From assembly GCF_000003815.2 (NCBI RefSeq), contig NC_049984.1, forward strand, positions 797,004 through 861,003: a stretch of 64,000 nucleotides of DNA, in the 5' to 3' direction. A model generated the notes under the pieces. It made no database searches. It was given only the letters and a program-made list of their open reading frames with translations, and had not been told where the DNA came from. A program made the translations under genes and the position numbers. Shown in pieces: positions 1 through 11,825 of the stretch. Each line of letters opens with the position of its first letter. The first letter of the stretch is position 1. The DNA is from Branchiostoma floridae. Taxonomy: Eukaryota; Chordata; Leptocardii; Amphioxiformes; Branchiostomatidae.

Positions 1-1319
1 TTTCCCCGCGAACACAGCGTTAGGACATCAGATATTCTACCAATAGCAGCGCCCAGGCGCGCTACGTCACACCAAAATGGCCAATGGAGTATGACTCTCG
101 CGATTGGCGAGATATAAGTTAGTGCGAGATTGCACGAGAATTAAAATGGCAGCTCCATGGAGGCCGAAATCGGCAAATTTTGAAGTTTGAGCGAAGTTTC
201 TGGAGGAAAATTAGGGCTTACCAAAGGCATACATCCCAAAAACAGGGCGTAGATTTTCTGATATTTTTTACTAAAGGGCCTGTTAATTAAGGATCGTTTT
301 GTTTACCCAAAAAATCTAGTTGTGCGCGGCAAAACTTGACTTTCTGAACAACTTGCGCAGAGAAAACTACTTGCGCGGCAGGGGTGCACAAGTGGTTAAT
401 TCGAGCCCTGTATGTGCAAATCTCCCAAACCTCGAAGTTGCATCAGTTTCAGTTGCAAATTGCATGTTTATTACTTGTATTGTTTTACTAGTGTCCCAAA
501 TCTCCGGAGAGGACAGAAGGGAAGATATAATACAGCTGGATACCAGGCTAGACCTCAACTACCTGTCCATCCCTAAACGTGTAGTTATTGTAGAAGGTTA
601 TACAGTAGAAGTCGCTTATTAGGGAAGGCCATTTGCCAGCTAAATTTTCCCGACTAACCGGCGTTCCCGATTAAAAGATGTTGCTCGAAATGACCCGAGT
701 GGGTATGGGGGAGGGGGGCATCGGTGAACGCATCGCACGCATTGACACAAAGAATACAACACAATCATTTCTACCACAAATAATCAAGTCCATAATTTCA
801 TTAAACTCCACAAATATACTTATTAGCCACTTTCAGCGGCAAATTTATCTTTTATCGGTAATTGTGATATTGTTATCACATTTTAGTGTCGAAGAACGAA
901 TCGCGATGCATCAAAAGATCTGTTACGTTTCGTCTATAGTATCGGCTTGAAGAAAACAAAGAAATTAACACTGCTAAAACACGTTTAGCTACCGAAAAAA
1001 CGAGGTACATATGCAAACGTATTCTAAATTTGCCAAATGAACAATTGTTTTGATTAATAGAGGACTGATCAAGGGTACAGTGCACGCGCTTACTACGTAA
1101 GATTTGTCGACATGTGATACACAGACGAAAAACATCGCTACGTTGTAGGACGAAAACGCTCTTGGTTTTCAGACAAACTTTATGTACTAGGCGAAAATAC
1201 TCATGACTAACGCATAAATAAACTGTTAATCTTCATATCTACAAATTTTCCAGTTACGATGTCCACAGATTACACTGAAATTTTGCCACAGTCGACAGCG
1301 TCATTTTCAAAACATTTCC
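1..1319. other. Upstream intergenic DNA, no gene seen
   Basis: This is AT-rich sequence with scattered CpG-containing patches around 50-180. Short open frames exist, but none looks like a known domain and none has convincing splice sites. An ATG in an AAAATGGC context near 147 opens only a very short frame. It may be the 5' flank of a gene lying to the left, but nothing here proves that. Confidence 0.4.
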
Positions 1320-1460
1320 ATCACGAAAACAAAGATGGCGGACGCGGCGTCATGTGTAGTATCCCATGATTCCCTGCGGCAACCGCCGGGCCGCGCGCTA
1401 GCGACGTAAATTGAATAGAAATCGCGGCCTTTTCGGACTCAAAACAGGCAGTTTTGATAC
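1320..1460 (+). promoter_or_regulatory. Candidate promoter of the Aurora kinase gene
   Basis: A short GC-rich, CpG-containing block lies about 400 bases upstream of the Aurora start codon in otherwise AT-rich sequence. It holds a YY1-like AAGATGGCGGA at 1332-1342. It also holds TATCCCATGATTCCCTGCGG at 1360-1379, which matches the ZNF143/THAP11 site pattern at most positions. No TATA box is evident. That these sites drive the kinase is an inference from position; a divergent gene off the left edge could share the block. Confidence 0.45.
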
Positions 1461-1830
1461 TTTTGGCGATCTGATATGTTTATACGGGAAAATTTTGGTT
1501 CATTCCTGCTGATTCTGGTGATTTGTTTGGCATATTTCGGGGTTAACATGCGTTGTAACTTGAATTTTTTTCCCGATTAGCCGATTTGGGCTTTGCAAAT
1601 ATGGGGTGCTGTAAACAATAGCGCCAATGGGAAATGGTTTTGGATTTCAGAATTCTTTGCAACTAACCGATTTTTGCGACTAAGCGTATTGCAAATAGCT
1701 GGCTTCCACTGTATTGATAATCAATGTATAACATTACAGGTATCCCCAAGTTTGCAGACCAACTGTGAAGTCTTGCACCAGAGCACTGTGCAATTTTGGA
1801 GGTTCTGTGTGACCCAGTGAGACAGCCAAG

Positions 1831-4800
1831 ATGGTAAGGGTGCCCAACTGTTACTCCCTACGTTCTGTAGTTAATGACTGAGTAATGTACCCAGGTAGAA
1901 GTATCCAGCCAGTACAGTCAAACCTGTCTATAGCGGCCACTCAAGCCAAGGGACTGGTCAAAATTGGCCACTATAGAGAGGTGGCCACTATGCTGACTAA
2001 TGACCACACGCAATAAGTTACACATGGTTTTACTAACTTTTAGTACCCATTGATCTTTATTCACATAATACAGTACTGTACATGTACATGTACTGCAATG
2101 ATTGTTACACTATATGTATCAAGAAAACATAAAGGCTAAATAAAAGTTTTAAATGGGAACTATATGCCTCCAGCTGTCTTACCGCTGTATGGCCGAATGC
2201 ATGCCAGACCGTAGATCAGCGGTCCGCGTGGCCGTAATCGGCAGTGTTTCTGTGTCTGCGGGACTGGAAATCGTGTGGCCGTGGCCGTGTTGGACGGGTG
2301 GCCGCTAAGCCTATTTCTTAACCATTACGAATCCAGGGGACTGACAAAAAGTGGCCACTATGGCCAGGTGGCTGCTAATACAGGTTTGACTGTATTTGAT
2401 GCTGTGGAGTTATGCTGACACGGGTGGGCAGCGTCCAAGCTCGTCCAAGTTGCTCTTAGCTCTACCTCAGCTTGTAGTTTGACAGCATGTTGAATTTCTA
2501 TGTGTCTTTTTCAGATTAAGAATCCGATGGCACTGCTGGAGAAAGAGAACAAGGAGGCTCCCAACGTTCGGGTCAGTTTTAAACAAGATACACAAAGATT
2601 TAAGTTAGAGCATATGGAGAGGATTGGAAAACCTAAGTATTTTTTGTGGTGTGTTTAGATCCTGTTCATGGTTGAGTTGTAAATGTTCCTGTCAGCAGGG
2701 TAAGCCCTTTGCAATAATAATAGCCACAGGTTAGTTGGGCAGCCCTGGCTGTGCTGAACAGCCAAGCTAATAAATAAATAGATGTTGTTGTTGTTGTTTA
2801 GATCATGGTGAAAGGGAAGGCAGACACCACCCAGGGTGCCCAGCGCGTTCTGAAGGCCCAGCCGTCCAACAGCAGCACCGGGCAGAAACCTGCAGCACAG
2901 CAGCCCGCCAGCAGGGCAGACATGGAGAGGTGAGTTGTGTAGAGTTAGGGCAAACATCCAGTGGATAACAACTGCTGTTTGCATCAGCTGTGTTTAGTCT
3001 TTGTAGACTACAGTAACTTCTAAGAGCTGAGGCAATAATTGAATCTGGCTTCTTTGTATGTGTGTGTGTGTGTGTGTGTGTGTCTGATGTATGCGTGTGT
3101 GTGTGAGATGTGTGTACGTGTGTGTGAGATGTGTGCACGTGTGTGTGAGATGTGTGTACATGTGTGTGAGAGATGTGTGTACTGTGTAAGATGTGTGTAC
3201 TGTGTGAGATGTGTGTACGTGTGTGAGATGTGTATGTTTGTGATGTGTGTACATGTGTGAGATGTGTGCACGTGTGTATGAGATGTGTGTACTGTGTAAG
3301 ATGTGTGTGCTGCGTGAGATTTGTGTACTGTGTGAGATATGTGTACATGTGTGTGTGAGATGTGTGTACGTGTGTGTGAGATGTGTGTAGCTGGATGTAT
3401 ACTCATGTGTATACACACGTTGCTTCTGTCTCTACAAACAAACTGAAGATGTTTTTTGTTGCAATGATGATGTTTACTAGGAGAATGAAGAGTTGGAAGC
3501 TGGAAGATTTTGACATCGGCCGGCCGCTGGGCAAGGGCAAGTTCGGGAACGTTTATCTGGCGAGAGAGAAAAACTCCAAGTTCATCGTAGCACTGAAGGT
3601 CAGCCTGTTTCTGTTGGTGGTGTTACTGTGGGTACATGTAGGTTTGTGGACACGTAGGTTTGTAGGTTTATGCTTGTCAAAAATAGCCAGTAGGGGAGTA
3701 TCCCCCGGTACAATGAACCTGTAAATACTGTACATATTGTCTATTTTCTCTGTCAAGAACTCTTCGGTGAGTTGAACTGGTTCCAAACATGTGATGCTGA
3801 AAACAGGCATGTCCTTGGCTCTTACATGTCCAAAGCTGCAGAGTGAGTTTAGACTTACTGAGGGATGTTTTCTTCTGCAGGTTCTGTTCAAGTCTCAGCT
3901 GATGAAGGCAGGTGTCGAACACCAGCTGCGGCGGGAGATCGAGATCCAGTCTCACCTCAGGTGAGAACTTTCACTTTTATTGGTAAAGCTTTAACTAAAC
4001 ACACCTCCTGTGAAACACATGGTTATGGTTCACTGAATATACATATATGGCTGAACCTCAGTGATTTTATCGTTGTGTAAAGCAGTAACTTTAACCTGTT
4101 GTGGCACGTTTTATCTTGTGTTGTACGAGGCAGTAACTAACCTGTCACTTTTCCCCCAGACACCCCCACATCCTGCGGCTGTACGGTTATTTCTACGACG
4201 ACACGCGGGTTTACCTGATCCTGGAGTACGCCCCGCGCGGCGAGCTGTACAAGGAACTACAGAAGCAAGTCCGCTTCGACGAGAGAAGATCTGCCACGGT
4301 AGTTTTGGCCACGGCTTCTTTCTGTTTTAAGTTTTATAATTCTCCTTGTATAAGGCCAGCTGTATAAGGCTCATTCCTCCTCTGAACATGCCTTGATGCA
4401 GTAATGTTCACCCTTCAGGGCTCGTGACTGCGACTAGATTTGGTCGCATAGCGCCTAAATTTTTAGGAAAGCGACTAGAATAGAAATCTTGGTCGCACGG
4501 TGCGACTATAAAAATACAAGCAAAAATGTATGCCTGCGCATATGTAATGGTTGCAGAACCTTGGCAGAACCAAGGAGGTTAAAACCTCAAAGCCGACTCT
4601 GAAGAATACAAAGCTTTACGTCTACTGGTTGCCTGAACCCGCCCCGCTGGCTTTAATTTAAATATTACAGTCGGAAAAACAAGGCCCGCCCCATCCCTGC
4701 TAGCACCTGCCACTTGCTATGGCTGTTCCAAACAAATTGCAGCAAATTACCCCCTATTTCTGGTTTGTTGTGTAACCGGAGACACTCTTGGAACAATTAA

Positions 4801-7800
4801 AATCTTTCAGTTTTAAGCCTTCACAAGCATGGCTTTGTTGAAAAGATTAATAGAATTGTCCTCTATCCACAATTTCACTTGTTCTAATTCAATTTAACTC
4901 CGTAAAAAAACTGCAATTTATTTGAGGGACACTTCAGGAATATATCGTCCACACCTTCTGAAATACATCTTCTGAAATACATCGGTAAATATGCTAAATG
5001 TAACAGCCGGCTGTTCCAAAAAATGTGCATCAGAAACTGTAGCCAATCCCCCAGTTTCTGGCCGCTGGCCCTTTGTTGTGAAACTTGAGACACCCTTGGA
5101 ACAATTAAAATCTTTCAGTTTTAAGCCTTCACAAGCATGGCAAGAATATTAGAATTGTCCTCTCCCACAATTTCACTTGTTCTAATTCAATTTAACTCCG
5201 TAAAAAAACTGCAATTTATTGGAGGAACCTATATCGTCCACACCTTCTGTAAACATGGGTAAAGATGCTAAATGTAACAGCCAGGCCACCCCCTTTGAAG
5301 GTTCCTGGAAGGTTCACAGGCATCTCAAATTTCATAGGCACACAGGCTGCATGGGTCTCTCAAAGCAAAGAAGGAGGGGGCGTGGCTATGTTTCTAGCAC
5401 TACTAGATCAGCTCACTAGATGCTTTAGGGGAAACTTTTTTTTATTATGTCACATCTTGGCAACTGTTTTGATAATTGACATGGCCAGTTTACAATTTTA
5501 CCTATCTAAATAATATATTTCAGTGTTTCAAATGCAAAACTTTTTTTTTTCTCAGTTGAAAAGCGCTGTTTTCCTTACTTTATCAAAGTTAACTATTGTG
5601 AACACACCCGGGTCTGGCCTGCCCCTTCCATCCTCCCCGCTAACAAATTTGCATACTACTATGGGAGGTGAATGACCCGCCGTGCGTGCGTCACTGGAGC
5701 AGCCAAACAGGGGGCTATTTTCTGTTGACTTTAATGCCGTATTTTACGTAAAATACCAGGACTCTAACTTATGTAATTTTGTTATTTTCTTACATAATAA
5801 CTATATGAAAGTAGCCTTTGCAAAATTGTATTCTAGAAGGTGATTATCGCTTGCATTCCGCTTGTTTTGTTGGTCGCCGGGAAAACACTATCTACAAATG
5901 TTGTACATGTAAATTGTTGCGTTTTCCGACTCATATTTTTTTCCATCAACATTTATTTTATCTAATATCAACAATTTGACGAGGTCAAATTCTTTTTTTA
6001 ACAGAATTGTGTCTTTGTCTTTTGCATTGTACACGGATACTTTATTCCAGGTTAATAAGAGCATAGATCAATAAGAGTACTGAGTAATACTTGGTATGGC
6101 AAAAAGACTTTTGCTTGTGCTCCCAACCTTTTATAGTAGTGCGCCTAGATTCTAGCTGATGCGACCAAGTTTTAGGAGTTAGGAGCACAGCGCTCCTAGG
6201 TCAAAAAGTTAGTCTGGAGCCCTGCCCTTCCAGTACATTGCCCAGCTAACTACTGCCCGCCTCCCAACAGTACATAGCCCAGCTGGCAGATGCGCTGAAG
6301 TACTGCCACTCTAAGAAAGTGATCCACCGAGACATCAAGCCGGAGAACCTGCTGCTGGGCCTGAAAGGAGACCTGAAGATTGCAGACTTCGGCTGGTCGG
6401 TCCACGCGCCCTCCTCAAGGTGAGGGAAGAACAGTTGAAGTTGTGTTGTGATCTTGTAACCTTTTTTTAACTGTTGGTTTTCTCACTGAACAGTATCCAG
6501 GATTGTAACTGGAAATACATTTAAGTTCGGGGGGATTTAATTTTGCGGTTGTTTTAACTTCGCGGTAGCACCATGCACTGTAGTCTCTTACTGCCATGGG
6601 AAAATATTCGCGGTGGTTTTAAGTTTGCGGTGCAGCAGCCACCGTGAAAACCGCGAACATTAAACCACCGGGAAAGTTTCTGCATTTACAGTACCTAAGG
6701 CAACACTGTTAGCTTGACATCAATCCCGTTGTATTTCCAGTTTGCAACGGTATGGATTGGAGTAGAGTTAGAATAAGATACATTCTAGTAAGTGGTTTGA
6801 ATGTATAAAACTCCGTGGTTTGAGGTGAATGTGTGTTTTGTGTGTGTATGTTTGTTTTGTGTGTGAAACTGTGTTCCCTCCCCCCAGACGCGCCACGCTG
6901 TGCGGAACGCTGGACTACCTCCCTCCGGAGATGATCGAAGGGAAGATGCACGATGAGAAAGTGGACCTGTGGAGTCTGGGCGTGCTCTGCTACGAGTTCC
7001 TGGTGGGCAAGCCGCCCTTCGAGGCCGAGGGCCACAGCGAAACCTACAGACGGATATCAAAGGTACCAAATCTCTGATGGCCAGGAGAAAGCTGTGTCGC
7101 GGTAGCTGTGTACACATTAGGCTGTTTATAGAATCTGCACCCTGCAGTTTTCTGTCTCAACACTTACTTTTTTGTGCAAACTGTAAAGAGATGGTTTTTC
7201 AGGGGTTTCCCTTATCTGTGATTGAATACATACGGTCATGACAATAGCTGTCAGTGATCATTAAATCCCACATACATAAGTAGATAAGATCAAGCAAACG
7301 GAAAAAAAAGCAAGCTATCATAGATACATAGGAAAAAAAGGGTTTCAACCAACGAACTGACTGATTATAAACTAGTCATTGCAGCCTCGAACACCTCATG
7401 CTGTAACAATGCGACTTTGTTGAGGTAAAACGAGTGCATTACCCATGGTGCAGTAGGTCATTACCCATGGTGCAGTTGGTGATTACCCATGGTGCAGTTG
7501 GTGATTACCCATGGTGCAGTTAGTCATTACCCATGGTGCTTTGTTCCCCAGGTTGACCTGAGATTTCCGCCCCACGTGACCTCTGGAGCACGAGATTTGA
7601 TATCAAAGGTACGGTCATAATTAGCTAATTAGTAACTCGTCATAAAACATTAACCTTATTATCAACCCTGGAACCTTGTATCAAAGGTGGTACCGTGCAA
7701 TCATCAGTAACTATTCAGTGTGTCATGGATGTAGCTATAACCCTAGAGTAGGACATTTGGCTGCTAAAAATGAAGTTCTGAAGATACAGGTCTCACAATA

Positions 7801-8124
7801 GTCATCACATTTTAAATGATAGTATATCACATTTTAGACAATAATAATCTACACTATTTTAAAGTCAGACCCAGTGCCAGCATTTATTTGTGCTGACAAA
7901 ACGTTGAATATGACTGGAAGTCTGAGCTGCATGTTGTTGTTTTTGTTTACATCTCCTGCGACATAAGCTGACCGTTTGTTTGTTTACAGCTGCTGCGCCA
8001 CAACCCGATGCTGCGGCTGCCACTGGACAGCGTTCTCAGCCACCCATGGATAAAGGACAACGCAGCCACGCAGGCCGAGTCCACACCCGCACACCCCACA
8101 CACGCCTCCCACACCAAGTCATGA
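1831..8124 (+). CDS. AURKA: Aurora kinase (Aurora A-like), complete, ten coding exons
   Basis: This is a mitotic Ser/Thr kinase of the Aurora family, which acts at centrosomes, spindle and chromosomes. Coding exons are 1831-1833 (ATG only), 2515-2571, 2802-2929, 3481-3598, 3881-3960, 4160-4298, 6271-6419, 6888-7062, 7552-7608 and 7990-8124. All have GT-AG borders and compatible phases, giving 346 aa. The kinase domain begins near residue 68. Visible residues are the glycine loop GKGKFG (80-85), Lys102, alphaC Glu121, the HRD Asp196, the DFG Asp214 and activation-loop Thr228 in RRAT. The short N-terminus holds a KEN box (11-13) and a QRVL A-box-like motif (34-37); RLPL near the end fits a D-box. 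Gly138 matches the Aurora A residue that permits TPX2/A-type behaviour, where Aurora B has Asn. Invertebrate chordates may have only one Aurora, so A versus ancestral A/B is uncertain. The N-terminus is shorter than in human Aurora A. Confidence 0.96.
1913..2394. mobile_element. Tc1/mariner- or pogo-type MITE in Aurora intron 1
   Basis: The two ends are inverted copies: TACAGTCAAACCTGT followed by a GCGGCCAC-like stretch on the left, and the reverse complement on the right at 2320-2394. TA at each edge is consistent with a TA target duplication. No transposase frame is present in 482 bp, so it is non-autonomous. Repeats beginning CAGTCAAACCTGT are common in invertebrate genomes; the superfamily is inferred from the TA flank. 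Confidence 0.7.
3053..3416. repeat. GT-rich microsatellite/minisatellite in Aurora intron 3
   Basis: A pure (TG)n run at the left passes into irregular repeats of about 16-20 bp built on GTGTGAGATGTGTGTAC. It fills much of the intron between the exons ending at 2929 and starting at 3481. The His/Thr-rich frames on the other strand are by-products of the repeat. Confidence 0.9.
4416..6224. mobile_element. hAT-like non-autonomous element in Aurora intron 6
   Basis: The left end reads CAGGGCTCGTGACT and the right end is the inverted GAGCCCTG. Both subterminal regions carry GGTCGCA and AGGAGC-type motifs. CCCTTC occurs at both edges, compatible with a degenerate short target duplication. Terminal CAGGG is typical of hAT elements. 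Inside, about 4783-5087 and 5088-5300 form a tandem duplication of about 305 bp. No transposase frame is seen. Confidence 0.55.
6507..6692. mobile_element. Short palindromic MITE of the TACTGTAAATGCA family in Aurora intron 7
   Basis: The element ends in TGCATTTACAGTA and has a diverged inverted left end. The middle contains CGCGGTGGTTTTAA and its near-complement, giving an overall palindrome. Relatives occur at 16811-16930, 17339-17481, 37260-37454 and a fragment near 55122. Confidence 0.6.
7437..7545. repeat. 22-bp tandem repeat in Aurora intron 8
   Basis: About five copies of a unit built on CATTACCCATGGTGCAGTTG stand immediately before the acceptor of the exon that starts at 7552. The last copies differ by single bases. 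Confidence 0.85.
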
Positions 8125-8583
8125 TGCCCCGCACACAACACACACAAACCCGCACACAATCCCGCACACACACCACACACAAACCCGCACACACCACACA
8201 CAAACCCGCACACACCACACGTACACACACAGGCCAAGTCATGATGCCCAGTTTGACTGCTTGTTCTTTTGTGTCTTCAAAAGTGACACACTGGTGACTG
8301 ATAAAACTGTACCGAACTACAGCATTAGCATAAACAGCCATGTATGCAGAATTAGCATCCCTGTTATGGAAACTCTAAAGAAATCATGGGTTCACCAGGA
8401 TAACTGAGCATCGGGGACTTTTCCTACAACACTGTAAATTAAATGATGTAGATTCTGTGGTTTATGACTAGAGTAGACTTGAGGATATTGTAATTTGTAG
8501 GGGGAGCATTTGGGGTACTGCTGCACTGTGGGTAATTAGCACCTTATGTACAAATTAATCAATAGAAAAGATAACATATCTGT

Positions 8584-8589
8584 AATAAA
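8584..8589 (+). terminator. Candidate polyadenylation signal of the Aurora kinase gene
   Basis: AATAAA lies about 460 bases after the stop codon at 8122-8124. It is the first canonical signal noticed downstream. A second AATAAA near 8920 is an alternative. Confidence 0.4.
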
Positions 8590-10640
8590 AACTGTACAGT
8601 TCAAAAGGAAGGAATGGGTGATACTTGTGTACCGGTCTGAGACTAAACAGATCTCACTGGCATGTTGCCATGGCAGCACACGACTGTTCTGCTGTCAGCT
8701 GTCTCCTTCGGTTTGATTGGCGCTCCTGAAGTCCAGCCCTTGTGGAAGTCTGCTCAACCTTGTACTAGGGTCCGTGATCATCAGAAGATATGTTAGATAG
8801 AATGAGCTGTTTATATGTGACGCAAGAAAATATTTGCTTTGACCATTTTATTGATTTCTATGTTAGTCATTTTCTTTTACATTCCTGTCATAGGTTTCTT
8901 ACCATTATGTATCAATGAGAATAAAGATATCACATTTTACTTTGGCAGTCCTGTGTGGGTATATTGTAGACCAGGCCATGTTTCCTGTACAGCATGGTCC
9001 AGAGCTGCGGGTAGGAAACATCCTGTACAGTTTGATCTCCAGGATATGCATCATAGACAGGCGGTTAGGCATTGATCATGTGACTATATGGGTGACTCCC
9101 AGCGTTAATTTTTGTATTTTGGCTGTTTCCAAAAATAAAACGGTACGCTGGACTGAATCCAGACTTGCAAAAACGTTCCAGACTTGTAAAAAAAANAATC
9201 ATCCTCCTAACGCCCGGTCCCCAACGGCATTACCTTATGGGGCCCTGCTATCCCATGCCCTATCAGTGGCTATTATGATTGTCGCCACAAACAAGCTGTC
9301 AACCAATCAGAGAATAGGCCTTTCTTGGGCTTGTTGTTGCAAGCTGTCTCGCAAAGGCCGCTGGGAACCCTCGCGAAGCTCAGTCATACAGTTGATGCAT
9401 ACAGGAACACTTTTCCAATGTGATTCCTATGCATGTCTGAGGGAAACAGAAGGGAAAGCCAATGGAATCATAGCTAATTTCCGTGACCAACTGCTCCACC
9501 CACAGAAACACAAGGCCCTGCCAGCCTGCTGTCAGCTAGATACAGGATGCCCCCTGTGGCCCAGGAGTGCCTCCTTGTTTGTTTAAGTAACTCCTGCCAA
9601 ATGAACCATATAATTGGGGGAACACAGAGCTTCACACATGGCAGTTGTTAGTGACAAATTTGGGTCACTAAGGCTCAGATGGGGAGGAACAAGCTGCATG
9701 TGGTATATCCTGAGAAGATTGTACTAAAGGAGTGGCTGCTGAGTTTGATAAAACCTCCTTGGATAGACTCTGTCTTCCAAAGATAGTGACAAACTTGTAT
9801 ACAGTATATAAAGCCTGACTAAAATCGCGCTCCTAGCGGCCGGCCCTACAATATTAACCCCAGCCAGTGAGAGATTGTGTAAACACAAGCTAACAGTTTA
9901 TAGTACTACTTGTTTTAATCTCAAGTGTAATACTCCCAATGCAAAGGAAATCCATTGTTATGGTGGCAAAAGGGGACGCAAATTGCTGTCCCCTTGTTTT
10001 GTTGTTACTACAATGATAGTAGGTTGCCTGGAATGTAAGCAATGCAGCTGACCAGTGCTTTCTTGCAGTGCCAGTGTCCTAAAAAGGACCATTTATCACA
10101 GCTGTCATTGTCACATCAGGGAGCTGGGCTGGGCTGTGCACATGTGATTTGAGACTGACTTCCTGAGGCAACTCAAAAGAACACTGTAAACAAGTCTTTT
10201 AGTTGCAGTTTGACAAAACAATTAGGATTCATGCTAAATTCCCAATTCTGGCAACTGAGTTTGCAAATAATCTGTTTTAGTTTTAATTGTGTGGTTGGAG
10301 AATGTTTTTTGATTTTCCAAATTTTTTTCCATTGACCAGATTTTGAGTTACATGTAACCTTCCTCCAATTACCATGGTAATTTCAGTCTACTGTGTAGTC
10401 TATTCTGGCTCATATACATATATTGAGCCCAATTTTATCAATAGATAGGTTAATGGCTGCGCGACTGTTATTGTCCAAAATGTCTTTGGCGACGGCTGTC
10501 CGTAGAGGATCAAATTAGTTGTGCAACTGTTTTTCCTCGAATCATTGTGCGATCACCTCAGGCCTTCAGCGGGGATCCGCGACTATTCTTCGTATGTCTA
10601 CAGAGGAATCGTCGCCAGGGATGGAAGTGGATCATATGAC
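8590..10640. other. Intergenic DNA, no gene seen
   Basis: No domain, exon chain or RNA gene could be recognised. A 223-codon open frame at 8915-9586 contains an ambiguous base and no recognisable motif, and was not accepted. The stretch 10440-10640 is CpG-richer and looks like repeat sequence. Confidence 0.4.
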
Positions 10641-10659
10641 ATATGCTTATTAGAGGGTC

Positions 10660-11030
10660 TGCATTGGGGGTAGGTCATGGTAACACTTAAATGTAAGTTC
10701 AGGAAGTGGTGATTTCAGGAGGCCCGGTAACGTTTAACGGTGAATTCAAGTGGCCCGGTAATGCTTAACGGAGGAGGAGGAGTTCAGGAGGGGTTGTAAA
10801 GCATAACGGCTTGCTAGATTGGGGTATCACAATAGGTGAAAGTAGACTAATTACCATGTGAGAAGGAAAAGCTGCCTAGAACCAAGGACGTTACGTCCTT
10901 GCTAGAACCCGGAGGAATGCTTGGAGCACAGAAGCATCGCGCCAGAGACACGACAATCCTAGGGGGTCCGGGAAAAATTTAAATCTTGACCCTTCGAAAT
11001 GCTATTTCCTGAATTTTCCAGCAAATGTTG
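10660..11030. repeat. Degenerate dispersed repeat (GAGGGTCTGCAT family)
   Basis: The left edge GAGGGTCTGCATT is followed by several GGCCCGGTAA-(T/C)GCTTAACGG units, then by a block containing GAGAAGGAAAAG, TTTAAATCTTGACCCT and GCTATTTCCTG. The same blocks recur around 25780-26600, 33090-33280 and 38270-39360, where the opposite end reads GGCATGCAGGCCCTCT. It is probably a decayed DNA transposon family. Confidence 0.5.
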
Positions 11031-11255
11031 CTGACAGACTAACTAGATACCCAACCGATAGAGTGACCAGGTCACATGATGCATCAGGCATAATAAATAA
11101 ATAAATGAATGAAATGAAATGAATGAAGGCCAGCAGTACCCTGATAAGTCATGTGTCCTGGCCACTCCATACCAAGTTGCCAAAATGAAACAAAGGAAAG
11201 AATTTGTGACTTTCTCCACGCAGCATTGACTAGAATCTGGGGCAGGTAATTCCCT

Positions 11256-11401
11256 CATGAGGTGTGCTAAATCAGTCTGTATCTGTATATGTGGAGTGAG
11301 GAATGGTCGTCCTGTCCTGAGTTTCCCCCAATCTCATTAAAGAGAAGGATTGGGGGAAACTCAGGACAGGACCACTCCTGACTGATTTAGCACACCTCAT
11401 G
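11256..11401. repeat. Long hairpin (MITE-like inverted repeat)
   Basis: The left arm starts CATGAGGTGTGCTAAATCAGT and later runs GTCCTGTCCTGAGTTTCCC. The right arm is the reverse complement and ends ACTGATTTAGCACACCTCATG. About 25 extra bases in the left arm form a bulge. The loop near 11335-11345 is very short, so the transcript could fold into a stem of over 50 pairs. Confidence 0.8.
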
Positions 11402-11825
11402 TGGTCCTGAGGTCATGCAGCTTCTGGGTCACTGAAAGGTCAGCTCACACTCAGACTGCTATCACAACAGTATCATGTTTACATCAGCTTGATGAAGTCT
11501 GGAAGAGAATGTCAGAGAAGACAAGTTGCTTCATTCCCAATCCACAGTGTATTTGAATGGAATCGAAATAAGTCAATAGTCATCTATAGAGCTAGAGGTA
11601 TGAGACTTTTCCACAGGACTGAAGGAAATTGTAGGCACATTGTTTGGCTGGTAGTGTTATAAATTCTGACTCTAAGAAATAGTAAATGATCAGGAATAGA
11701 ACTGGATTGTGCCTTTTACTTTCTTGTTCAGAGCAAGTTATATAGATATCTCACTCACTCACTCACGGCCCGTAACCTCAGTGGTTTTCATGATAGCTGA
11801 TCATCTTTGAAATTCTGAAACTTTG

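Noticed and set aside
2803-3418. Long His/Thr-rich open frames on the - strand
   Set aside because: They are translations of the GT-rich repeat in an Aurora intron and have no complexity of their own.
8915-9586. 223-codon + strand open frame
   Set aside because: Contains an ambiguous base, has no recognisable motif or splice context, and spans sequence that looks like ordinary intergenic DNA.
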